A DNA stretch of 52,372 bases from Plectonema radiosum NIES-515 (GTDB lineage Bacteria > Cyanobacteriota > Cyanobacteriia > Cyanobacteriales > Nostocaceae), in the NCBI RefSeq assembly GCF_025753815.1, contig NZ_JAOWRF010000295.1, positions 1 through 52,372 on the forward strand, read 5' to 3'. The position numbers and the translations under genes are program-made. Under the pieces are notes generated by a model that saw nothing but the letters and a program-made list of their open reading frames with translations, searched no databases and had not been told where the DNA came from. Below, piece after piece: positions 45,816 to 52,372 of the stretch. Position 1 is the first letter of the stretch, and each line of letters opens with the position of its first letter.

Positions 45816-46631
45816 TCAATTATCGTGGTACACGACAACTGCTGATTTCAACTGTATTTGCAACTGAGACTGAGCGTTACCTTTATTAATTGCAATTTCT
45901 ACCCAGCCATGACTACCAACTAAAGCGATCGCATCTCCAACGTTGACATCACTATACGCTTCACGTCCTGGAATGGTCAATCCTGCGATTTGCACACACC
46001 AAGATTTGCCGTGTACAAAACTCCCAGGAATGTTGGTCACTGGGTTGCCAAAGCGATCGATATATTGAATGCAACCCATTGCACTCGCTTCTGATTGACT
46101 ACATTCAGCGATATCTAGCGTCAATAAGGTGGTTGGGTCGATTTCTTTTCCCAACTGTTTGATAGGTACCCCATTGGCAAGATGAGCTCCTACCGATGCA
46201 AAAATATCTCTACCGTGAAAAGTCTTACTTGGTGAAGAGACTCGCCAATATTGGGAGTTGGTTAATTCTACAGCCACAACAGCAGGACTTTGACTGAGCA
46301 CTCCACTAAATATACCATTGTCTGGTCCCACGAGAAAACCTTGAGCCAGTTGTAGTGCGATCGCTCTGCGTGTCCCTCCCACACCAGGATCTACCACTGC
46401 CACATGCACCGTTCCAACGGGGAAATAGGGATAAGCATTCAACAGGCAAAACCTCGCAGCCAAGATGTTTTGTGGTAAAATATGGTGCGTCAAGTCTATG
46501 ACTGTTAGTGCGGGGTTGATTTGGGCAATCACTCCTTTCATCACACCCACATACACATCGCGATCGCCAAAATCGCTGAGTAAAGTGAGGATACTTGCCT
46601 GTGGTTGTTCGATTATCTGCTGATTTGACAT
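45816..46631 (-). CDS. SAM hydroxide adenosyltransferase (DUF62/chlorinase-like)
   Basis: The 271-aa protein matches the SAM-dependent halogenase-like family that mostly splits S-adenosylmethionine into adenosine and methionine using hydroxide. Motifs: LTLLSDFGDRDVYVGVMKGV, NPALTVIDLTHHILPQNI, VHVAVVDPGVGG, FHGRDIFASVGAHLANG. The C-terminal beta-barrel is present (YIDRFGNPVTNIPG). It starts at ATG 46631. The physiological role is unknown. Confidence 0.92.
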   Translation of the reverse strand: MSNQQIIEQPQASILTLLSDFGDRDVYVGVMKGVIAQINPALTVIDLTHHILPQNILAARFCLLNAYPYFPVGTVHVAVVDPGVGGTRRAIALQLAQGFLVGPDNGIFSGVLSQSPAVVAVELTNSQYWRVSSPSKTFHGRDIFASVGAHLANGVPIKQLGKEIDPTTLLTLDIAECSQSEASAMGCIQYIDRFGNPVTNIPGSFVHGKSWCVQIAGLTIPGREAYSDVNVGDAIALVGSHGWVEIAINKGNAQSQLQIQLKSAVVVYHDN

Positions 46632-46742
46632 TTAAAACCAGTATTACTGCTAAAGGGACAAAACCGATTGGTTCGACACGATGGCAGCCAGACAATTTTT
46701 ACCTTTACGGAGTTGTTGAACCAATCAGATTGAGAGTACTTG

Positions 46743-46792
46743 TGTAGTAAGCGCTTCAGCGCTTGAAAAGAAAAGCACTTCAGTGCTTACTA
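46743..46792. repeat. Paired TTCA-loop hairpins in an outer palindrome
   Basis: AAGCGC-TTCA-GCGCTT (46749-46764) and AAGCAC-TTCA-GTGCTT (46773-46788) lie inside an outer GTAGTAAGC/GCTTACTAC pair. They occupy the gap between the DUF3370 gene and the downstream SAM-hydrolase-type gene on the same strand and may terminate the former. Confidence 0.75.
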
Positions 46793-46801
46793 CGAAGTTA
46801 A

Positions 46802-48151
46802 TTACTGAGTTGTGACTGTTAATACTTGCGGTGGGGTGGCATCTGGGGGATAGAGTAGGTCTACTTCGACATCGGAGCGATCGCCTGCTTTTAAGTTTAG
46901 CACTGCCAACGGTTCACCCTGTTGACCTCTTTTTTGCACTAAATGTATAAGTTTGGTCTGGGGTTTACCTTGCTCATCTTTGTAACGTAGTTGCACTGTA
47001 CCCCGAAAGAACACTTGCGGTCCGGGTGTAGTCAAAAAGCGTAAGCCTTGATTTACTAATTTATCTTGCTTGAGTGGTGTTTGCATTGATATAGTTACAA
47101 TGCGCCGACTTTGAGTATTATTGTATAGTGGCAATTTGAGACTATATTTAATTCCATAGTTACCATGAGCGCGATATGCGGTATCAGGATAGCGTACCAA
47201 CATCGGCGCACTTTGAATTTGATTAGTACCCAAGCTACCACCCGGAACTGTACTCAAGGCGTAAGAAAAGGCTTGACCGGGTTGGGGAATAGTTAGATAT
47301 TTAGCTTGGGGACGATCTACTAATAAAGCTTTCCACTCAGAACCTTGGGCAACACCGGCAACACGACCGTATATTATTGGTTTAGGACTATTTGGCTCAG
47401 TGGGTATTTTATCACGGGGTCCGGCTAAATCACTATTATTTAGGAGATTTTGCCATTCTTGCAAAGAAGGCGTTAGCGAACTACCATCAGAATTTATCGG
47501 TGCAAACATCCCAAGGCTTGCTGCATAAATCATACCATTACTTTGCAGATGTATCAATGTTGAGCGACCATTTAACGGGGGTGTCAATTCCTTGACGGGA
47601 ATTGGCTGATTTAACAACATCTGACTTTGCCCAGGGGGAATGACAATTTGTGCGGGTAAAATTGGTTGTCGCAGTTTTCTGAGAATATCAGTCATTGCGC
47701 GATCGCCTGGACCTGCGAAAACTGTACCTAAAGAATTATCAATAATAGATGGCAATTGTATAAATGGTGCATCTGGTTGACTTAAATAACTCGCTCCCCG
47801 TAAAACATTCACCGTCACAGATAGATCCGTTGGGTTGTGCAGAATTATCCCTAAATACAACGTCCGCAAATTATCTGCGGGTTCAGATCTGGCAATGTGA
47901 TGAGCAAAAATATCAAATCTTCCTCGAAAAGGAAAATTCAAGTGTGCCTGTGGTACTTTTTTCCCATTTTTTGGAAAGGTAGAAAGTAAAATCCCCTCCT
48001 TCAAAACTAATTCTGGACTATTACTGTTAAACACAGGCACATTATCTAACTGTCCGGGTAAAGGACGCACTTCTTGTTGTTGCACCACTTCTTCAGGTTG
48101 TGGTGGGGGAATTGTTTGAGCGATGGGAAAAATTAGTAAAAAAGGCAACAT
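46802..48151 (-). CDS. DUF3370 family exported protein
   Basis: The protein of about 449 residues begins with a short export signal (MLPFLLIFPIAQTIPPPQPE) and matches cyanobacterial DUF3370 (EVRPLPGQLDNVPVFNSNSP, KVPQAHLNFPFRGRFDIFAH, LGIILHNPTD). It is beta-rich and probably periplasmic or at the outer membrane; the function is unknown. I chose ATG 48151; a TTG at 48184 extends the frame by 11 residues. It follows the pyroglutamyl-peptidase-like gene on the same strand. Confidence 0.87.
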   Translation of the reverse strand: MLPFLLIFPIAQTIPPPQPEEVVQQQEVRPLPGQLDNVPVFNSNSPELVLKEGILLSTFPKNGKKVPQAHLNFPFRGRFDIFAHHIARSEPADNLRTLYLGIILHNPTDLSVTVNVLRGASYLSQPDAPFIQLPSIIDNSLGTVFAGPGDRAMTDILRKLRQPILPAQIVIPPGQSQMLLNQPIPVKELTPPLNGRSTLIHLQSNGMIYAASLGMFAPINSDGSSLTPSLQEWQNLLNNSDLAGPRDKIPTEPNSPKPIIYGRVAGVAQGSEWKALLVDRPQAKYLTIPQPGQAFSYALSTVPGGSLGTNQIQSAPMLVRYPDTAYRAHGNYGIKYSLKLPLYNNTQSRRIVTISMQTPLKQDKLVNQGLRFLTTPGPQVFFRGTVQLRYKDEQGKPQTKLIHLVQKRGQQGEPLAVLNLKAGDRSDVEVDLLYPPDATPPQVLTVTTQ

Positions 48152-48190
48152 ATATCTACATATTTGTTCACTGTCGAGACGCAAACGACT

Positions 48191-48703
48191 TTATAAAAGT
48201 GCCAATTTGTTAACAATCAATAAGAAATCGGCAAAAATTCCCCCAAAATTTGCGCTGGTCAAAACAGGAACATGGACAAAGATGCAACCAACTGTGAGTT
48301 GCTGCTGTCTCAAATAGTCCAAGACTGAATAATAAAGATGGTCGCAGACGAATTTGCCGCAGTCATGGCTAATCTCAATTGCGGTTGCTTCCTTGACTAG
48401 TTGTTCTAAATTTACCGTTGTCTGCAAAATATTTTCTGCGTAACTGGCAATTTTTTCAACACTCAATTGTTTACGGCTTTCTGCCATGCCACAAAGGATG
48501 ATGTAATTTGGTTGAACGACTTCGATTTTTGCCTTCACCTGAGAACTGGCAAGCTGTCCATCGACCGGTAACTTTCGCAAAAAAGTAAAATCATGAGCAA
48601 GTGAGTTAAGTTTGCCGACTTCGATCAATAAATCATCAGAAGAATTTGACTGTTGATGAGGCAACCAAATGTCAAAAGAAGTTAATAGGATTCTTTTCTT
48701 CAT
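48191..48703 (-). CDS. Pyroglutamyl-peptidase I-like protein (peptidase C15 fold)
   Basis: The 170-aa protein matches the C15 family that removes N-terminal pyroglutamate: RILLTSFDIWLP at the start, then candidate triad residues E75 (ILCGMAESRK), C120 (SHDCGKFVCDHLYYSVLDY) and H144 (IFVHVPVLT). It is shorter than typical Pcp (about 200-215 aa), and the sequence after the His is short. Activity is plausible but unproven. Upstream, hisH diverges; downstream, DUF3370 follows within tens of bases. Confidence 0.82.
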   Translation of the reverse strand: MKKRILLTSFDIWLPHQQSNSSDDLLIEVGKLNSLAHDFTFLRKLPVDGQLASSQVKAKIEVVQPNYIILCGMAESRKQLSVEKIASYAENILQTTVNLEQLVKEATAIEISHDCGKFVCDHLYYSVLDYLRQQQLTVGCIFVHVPVLTSANFGGIFADFLLIVNKLALL

Positions 48704-48761
48704 AACAAATCTTATTTAGAATATAAAAAGTCTCCCTAATAAATTTACAAGGAGCAGGTAA

Positions 48762-49397
48762 ATGCCGATAATTGCAGTTATAGATTATGAGATGGGAAAT
48801 TTGCATTCCGTCTGCAAAGGGTTGGAAAAAGCCGGGGCAACTCCGAAGATTACTCACTCTTCAAAAGATTTACAACAAGCAGATGCAGTTATTTTGCCAG
48901 GAGTGGGAGCATTTGATCCCGCAATGCAACATATAAGAGCACGTGGTTTAGAACAACCAATAAAAGAAGCGATCGCCAGCGGCAAACCTTTCTTAGGTAT
49001 ATGCTTAGGATTGCAAATTCTTTTTGAATCTAGCGAAGAAGGCAAATTACCAGGACTGGGAATTATCAAAGGAAAAGTGCGACGGTTTATTCACGAACCC
49101 GGAATTACTATTCCCCACATGGGTTGGAATCAACTGCAATTGACTCAGCCAAAAAGTATTTTGTGGGAGCATTTGCCTTATCAACCTTGGGTATATTTTG
49201 TCCATTCTTACTATGTTGACCCAATTGACCCCCAAGTCCGCTCTGCCACTATCACCCACGGGAATCAAACAGTCACAGCAGCGATCGCAACCGATAACCT
49301 CATGGCAGTCCAATTTCATCCCGAAAAATCTTCTAATATAGGACTGCAAATCCTCTCTAATTTTGTTTCTCAAGTCCGTGAAAAAATTCCTGCATAA
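48762..49397 (+). CDS. hisH: Imidazole glycerol phosphate synthase, glutaminase subunit
   Basis: HisH hydrolyses glutamine and channels ammonia to HisF in histidine biosynthesis. The 211-aa protein has the glutaminase nucleophile C81 (GKPFLGICLGLQ), the catalytic H186 and E188 (VQFHPEKSSNIG), and the N-terminal DYEMGNLHSV and LPGVGAFDPAM motifs. ATG 48762 is preceded by AAGGAGCAGGTAA. No other his gene is in the window. Confidence 0.96.
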   Translation: MPIIAVIDYEMGNLHSVCKGLEKAGATPKITHSSKDLQQADAVILPGVGAFDPAMQHIRARGLEQPIKEAIASGKPFLGICLGLQILFESSEEGKLPGLGIIKGKVRRFIHEPGITIPHMGWNQLQLTQPKSILWEHLPYQPWVYFVHSYYVDPIDPQVRSATITHGNQTVTAAIATDNLMAVQFHPEKSSNIGLQILSNFVSQVREKIPA

Positions 49398-49476
49398 TGT
49401 AAATGTGAGTTTTATGTTTAGTCTCTAGTTATTAGTCCTGAGTTACAAAGGACTAATGACCCATGACCAATTAAAA

Positions 49477-50022
49477 ATGAGTCTGAGAATATACGGAAAT
49501 CGCCAGATAAAAACTTTACCGGGACTTGATACCCGACCTACGAGTGCGCGGGTACGGTCAGCAGTTTTTAATATTTGGCAGGGAGAAATAGCTGGTTGTC
49601 GCTGGCTGGATTTGTGCGCTGGCAGCGGTTCAATGGGAGCAGAAGCCTTATCTAGAGGAGCCAGCTTCGTAGTTGGCATTGAACAGTCGAGTCGAGCCTG
49701 TGCCATTATTCAACAAAATTGGCAGCAAGTAAAAAACGAAGATCAGGAATTTCAAGTGCTGCGGGGAGACGTATTGCAGCGCTTAAAAAATTTATCCGGA
49801 AAGCAATTTGATAAGATTTATTTCGATCCACCTTATGCCAGTGGATTATATGAGCCAGTGTTAGAAGCGATCGCTTCTAGTCAGCTTTTAGATTCTAGCG
49901 GTGAAATCGCAGCCGAACACAGCCCCCAAAATTGGACATCTCCAGTAATTCCAGCTATCGAAATATGCCGCGAGAAAGTTTACGGCAACACCGCTTTGAC
50001 ATTCTATAGAATTGGGGAATGA
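49477..50022 (+). CDS. rsmD: 16S rRNA (guanine966-N2)-methyltransferase RsmD
   Basis: RsmD methylates G966 of 16S rRNA. The protein of about 181 residues has the SAM-binding WLDLCAGSGSMGAEALSRGA motif, the catalytic FDPPYASG, and the N-terminal RPTSARVRSAVFNIW that is typical of RsmD. I chose ATG 49477 (MSLRIYGNRQIK); an upstream ATG at 49456 lies in a repeat-like phrase ATGACCCATGACC. A G-rich array begins right after the stop. Confidence 0.92.
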   Translation: MSLRIYGNRQIKTLPGLDTRPTSARVRSAVFNIWQGEIAGCRWLDLCAGSGSMGAEALSRGASFVVGIEQSSRACAIIQQNWQQVKNEDQEFQVLRGDVLQRLKNLSGKQFDKIYFDPPYASGLYEPVLEAIASSQLLDSSGEIAAEHSPQNWTSPVIPAIEICREKVYGNTALTFYRIGE

Positions 50023-50023
50023 G

Positions 50024-50100
50024 GAGGGGGGGAGGGGGGCAAGGGGACAGGGGAGACAAGGGGGACAAGGGGACAGGGGAGACAAGGGGGACTGCGTGAT
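50024..50100. repeat. G-rich repeats after rsmD
   Basis: Repeated GGGGACAGGGGAGACAAGGG-type phrases run from the rsmD stop to about 50092. G runs of four to six bases recur every few bases, so G-quadruplex formation on the plus strand is possible. The tract is followed by the C-rich octamer array on the same strand, so the two can also pair imperfectly. Confidence 0.75.
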
Positions 50101-50115
50101 CAAGGGGGAATCTTA

Positions 50116-50246
50116 ACTCCACTCCTCCACTCCTCCACTCCTCCACTCCTCCACTCCTCCACTCCTCCACTCCTCCACTCCTCCACTCCTCCACTCCTCC
50201 ACTCCTCCACTCCTCCACTCCTCCGCTCCTCCACTCCTCCGCTCCT
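50116..50246. repeat. (CCTCCACT)n octanucleotide tandem array
   Basis: About 16 copies of the 8-bp unit CCTCCACT, with CCTCCGCT variants at the right end, occupy 130 bp. The period is not a multiple of three, so it reads open in all minus-strand frames and creates false open frames (GGVEEWRS repeats). It ends about 8 bp before the petG stop. Confidence 0.9.
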
Positions 50247-50253
50247 CCCCAAT

Positions 50254-50367
50254 TTATAAGCCGAGCTGATTGCCGCGCTTAAATTGCTCGTAAGCCTTGT
50301 AAAATAAGCCAGCCAGCGTGACAACAATCAAACCAAGAACAATGCCTGATAGCAGGGGTTCAACCAC
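50254..50367 (-). CDS. petG: Cytochrome b6f complex subunit PetG
   Basis: The minus strand from GTG 50367 to TAA 50254 encodes 37 residues, [19 protein letters not shown] after the initiator, then [17 protein letters not shown]. This is the single-span PetG subunit that stabilises the cytochrome b6f complex in the thylakoid. GGAGA lies about 7 nt upstream of the GTG. It diverges from the cytochrome cM gene and converges with rsmD across the octamer array. Length and sequence are typical. Confidence 0.95.
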   Translation of the reverse strand: MVEPLLSGIVLGLIVVTLAGLFYKAYEQFKRGNQLGL

Positions 50368-50556
50368 TGTAAGTCTCCTATAATTAACGTTTTCTGCTTT
50401 TGATTCTACCAAATCGGGTATGAATCCCGGCTAAAATTGCATTTTTGAGCGCCGAAAAAAATCACAAAAATTAAATTTGTGCTTGCAGACACAATCAAGA
50501 ACTTTTAAGCTATGTGTATGAAATGAAAAGTTTCTTATAGTTTTACAGCAAACCCT

Positions 50557-50931
50557 TTGGATAACCAGATTAACAAACCTGAAATTCTGATTCAGCGGAT
50601 CGCTTTGTTTGCCGTGGTGATTCTGCTAGCAATCCTTTTGGGCATTTTTGCTGTTCGCACCCTTAGAGCCTCCGAGCCATATGTTAAGAGTGTTCTATCG
50701 CTGACAGGAGACCCAATTCAAGGACACGCTATCTTTCAAATAAACTGTGCGGGTTGTCATGGTCTAGAAGGTTCTGGACGAGTAGGTCCGAGTTTGCAAG
50801 CTGTCTCCAAGCGAAAGTCACGTTATGGGTTGATTCACCAAGTCACCAGCGGTGACACCCCACCAATGCCAAAATTCAAGCCTAGCGTCAAAGAAATGGC
50901 GGATCTGTTGAACTATTTGGAGAGTCTTTAA
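50557..50931 (+). CDS. cytM: Cytochrome cM
   Basis: This is a small membrane-anchored c-type cytochrome, found in cyanobacteria and linked to control of photosynthetic versus respiratory metabolism. The 124-aa protein has an N-terminal span (LIQRIALFAVVILLAILLGI), the haem-binding C64-A-G-C67-H68 motif and an axial-ligand M104 in TPPMPKF. The family phrase SKRKSRYGLIHQVTSGDTPP is intact. The start is TTG 50557 (LDNQINKP read as MDNQ). It diverges from petG. Confidence 0.93.
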   Translation: MDNQINKPEILIQRIALFAVVILLAILLGIFAVRTLRASEPYVKSVLSLTGDPIQGHAIFQINCAGCHGLEGSGRVGPSLQAVSKRKSRYGLIHQVTSGDTPPMPKFKPSVKEMADLLNYLESL

Positions 50932-51331
50932 AATTGGGGAATGGGGAATGGGGAATGGGGGCTGTTTACAGCAATTGTCGGGTAAATAAACCCTTATTGT
51001 AGAGACGTTACATGTAACGTCTCTCCAGTGCGATCGCCCAATCAGATTTGACATACACTACAATCCGGTAAAAATATCCTTAGCCCTAGCGAATGGAATT
51101 TGCGGCTATACAGACAAAACCCACCGACCTGGGTTTCAAATTCCTTGAGTCTACCTAATCGCGGACTTCGTTTGTATAGCCGCGATTACGAACATCGCCG
51201 GGGCTAGTATACTTTAGACATCTCCAGAATTTAATTATGTGTTGCCCGAAACCCTTGTAAAGACGTAAAGCGTGGAACGTCTCTACGTATGACTCTGGAG
51301 ATGTCTTTTGCTTTGCTAAGATTATTCAGGA
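50932..51331. other. Repeat-filled intergenic DNA
   Basis: It holds a GGGAATGG triplication (50936-50960), a GTAGAGACGTTACATGTAAC hairpin (about 50999-51026), a GGCTATACAGACAAAACCCA repeat (51104-51180) and a complete TTAGACATCTCC-family MITE (51214-51307). No gene is visible except the toxin remnant that begins at its right end. Confidence 0.65.
51214..51307. mobile_element. MITE-like element, TTAGACATCTCC family, copy at 51214
   Basis: TTAGACATCTCCAGAATTTA at the left is mirrored by CTGGAGATGTCTTTT at the right. The interior holds ATGTGTTGCCCGAAACCCTT and a GACGTAAAGCGTGGAACGTC arm. The element is 94 bp. Confidence 0.8.
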
Positions 51332-51445
51332 CTAACTTTTTCTATAAACGTCTTTGCGATGGTTGCACTGCAAAATTTGTACAAGTTGACTTTCATCATC
51401 AATTTTGTAACGAACTCTATAATCACTAATGCGGATAGGATACAT
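51332..51445 (-). pseudogene. RelE/ParE-type toxin remnant
   Basis: The minus-strand frame reads MYPIRISDYRVRYKIDDESQ followed by LVQILQCNHRKDVYRKS and stop. This is the C-terminal half of a RelE/ParE-fold toxin (strand pattern and the HRKDVYR end). A stop codon lies a few codons upstream of the Met, and the N-terminal helices are absent. No antitoxin gene is seen. A very short translated toxin is possible but unlikely. Confidence 0.7.
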
Positions 51446-51491
51446 CGCCTTTATTATTTATAGAGTACATAAATGATGTCACATCAACCGG

Positions 51492-52046
51492 ATGAACAAT
51501 TTCCTGGATCGCAAACTCTCCCGACGCTTTCGCACCTACGACGATAATGGCAATGGCTTTATTGAGCGGATCGATTTCGAGATGTCGGTCGCGCGTCTGG
51601 CTGAAGAATTCGGTCACGAATCTGAATCTCCTGCTCGACAACGGCTGCTCGATCTTAGCTTAGGTCTTTGGGAACACTTGCTTCAAGTCGCCGACACAAA
51701 CACTGACGGGCGTATCAGCGAGACCGAGTATAAAGCAGCATTCGCGTCGGGACTACTAGAAAGCACCGAAACGTTTGACCAGGGCTACATGCCTTTCCTT
51801 TGCGCCGTTATGGATATCGTTGACCAGGATGGCGACGGGAAGCTCTCTGTCACTGATGAGATCCGCTGGATTGGTGCTATGCTGCACATATCCGAGGAAG
51901 ATGCCCGCGAGGGATTTCGCCGCATTGACCAGGACGAGGATGGATTCATCACTACCCGTGAACTGCTCGAAGCCATCCGCGCTTATTACTTTGACAACTC
52001 GCCCGATTCTCCCGGCTACTGGCTGCTTGGTCCCCTCGAACCATAA
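51492..52046 (+). CDS. Four-EF-hand calcium-binding protein
   Basis: The 184-aa protein has four canonical EF-hand loops: DDNGNGFIERID, DTNTDGRISETE, DQDGDGKLSVTD and DQDEDGFITTRE. The spacing resembles calerythrin-type prokaryotic sarcoplasmic-like proteins, which buffer or sense cytoplasmic Ca2+. No signal peptide is present. Base composition is visibly richer in G+C than the neighbouring DNA, and codons such as CTC, GCC and CGC are common, which suggests transfer from a GC-rich organism. It starts at ATG 51492. Confidence 0.88.
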   Translation: MNNFLDRKLSRRFRTYDDNGNGFIERIDFEMSVARLAEEFGHESESPARQRLLDLSLGLWEHLLQVADTNTDGRISETEYKAAFASGLLESTETFDQGYMPFLCAVMDIVDQDGDGKLSVTDEIRWIGAMLHISEEDAREGFRRIDQDEDGFITTRELLEAIRAYYFDNSPDSPGYWLLGPLEP

Positions 52047-52206
52047 ATGTTCCCTTGACCCTCACAAACCTGCAAGATGGTCTGATGCCACAGGATTGTG
52101 TGATTAAGTTTCCTGGTAATTTAGGTAACCGTTCAGGGGGGAGGAGCGCCCTTAACGATACCCATTGCTTAAGAACGTTGGTAAAACCCAGATATTATAT
52201 GAAATT

Positions 52207-52372
52207 ATGGGAGCGGTTTCACAACTTATGGGAGCGGTTTCACAACTTATGGGAGCGGTTTCACAACTTATGGGAGCGGTTTCACAACTTATGGGAGCGG
52301 TTTCACAACTTATGGGAGCGCTTTTACAACTTAGGGGAGCGCGTACAAAACTTATGGGAGGGGTTTAACAAC
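52207..52372 (+). repeat. 21-bp tandem array at the window end
   Basis: Units of ATGGGAGCGGTTTCACAACT plus T start at 52207, 52228, 52249, 52270 and 52291 and are near-identical. Degenerate units begin at 52312, 52333 and 52354. The 21-bp period keeps one frame open from about 52165 to 52368, reading as MGAVSQL heptapeptides. The array is related to the one at 13014-13080 on the opposite strand. Confidence 0.85.

Noticed and set aside
46306-46695. 129-aa minus-strand open frame
   Set aside because: It is a shadow of the SAM hydroxide adenosyltransferase gene in another frame.
49955-50327. Minus-strand proteins made of GGVEEWRS repeats
   Set aside because: They are translations of the (CCTCCACT)n array, which is open in all frames; the real gene here is petG.
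52165-52368. 67-aa protein with MGAVSQL repeats
   Set aside because: The open frame results from a 21-bp tandem repeat; there is no ribosome binding site or family match. It is kept as a repeat.
1-52372. tRNA, rRNA or riboswitch genes
   Set aside because: No cloverleaf pattern with a GGTTCGAAT-type T-loop, no rRNA segment and no clear riboswitch core was found by eye; a tRNAscan and Infernal run would settle it.

Overview
The window looks like a chromosomal segment of a filamentous, heterocyst-type cyanobacterium (Nostocales-like). Reasons: many HIP1 sites (GCGATCGC) throughout, photosynthetic genes (ndhD, petG, the cytochrome cM gene), cyanobacterial-specific families (DUF2605, DUF2973, DUF3370, DUF4331, Uma2, DUF29), and intergenic DNA crowded with palindromic repeats and MITE-like elements. 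The genus cannot be fixed from the sequence alone.

Left end (1-8600): a leftward accessory operon is the most interesting part. In transcription order it holds an unrecognised 237-aa protein, an EAD-type adaptor domain fused to a trypsin-like protease, a VMAP-type protein, a MoxR-like AAA+ ATPase, and a 1091-aa protein. That last protein combines a SAV_2336-like N-terminal region, a helix-turn-helix segment and a C-terminal FGE-sulfatase/C-type-lectin fold. Its last about 45 residues carry the codon footprint of a diversity-generating retroelement (DGR) variable region: almost every variable codon is NNC/NNT, as expected when AAC/AAT template codons are mutated at adenines. A truncated avd gene lies downstream. 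No template repeat or reverse transcriptase is in the window. I read this as a DGR-diversified MoxR/VMAP/protease conflict (immune-like) system: the ATPase and VMAP would form the regulated core, the hypervariable lectin-fold protein would be the sensor, and the protease the effector.

Middle (8600-32600): an eight-unit hairpin tandem array (8881-9546) precedes aspS. Then come a DUF29 gene, a 1.3-kb repeat-rich gap, an ABC exporter pair, ndhD, a def/kinase-like/DOMON-like operon, a DUF2605-DUF2973 pair, a glycogen-debranching-type enzyme, endonuclease V, an SPFH protein, mnmH, a membrane protein, a small zinc-ribbon protein and dnaA. A cluster of DnaA-box-like sites sits just downstream of dnaA.

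Right part (32700-52372): an HtrA-type protease, thrS, a TacA/TacT-type toxin-antitoxin pair, a NicO-type Ni/Co transporter with a TPR protein and a DUF4331 protein, Uma2, an unrecognised 443-aa protein, a PEP-CTERM protein, a SAM hydroxide adenosyltransferase, DUF3370, a pyroglutamyl-peptidase-like protein, hisH, rsmD, petG, the cytochrome cM gene, and a GC-rich four-EF-hand protein that looks foreign. The window ends in a 21-bp tandem array.

Across the window two MITE-like families (one with GGCGTTGCTGA ends, one with TTAGACATCTCC ends) and two families of covarying hairpins (GTAGAGACG...CGTCTCTAC, and stems closed by a C-TTCA-G loop) fill the intergenic space. They also supply stop codons or false N-terminal extensions to several genes.
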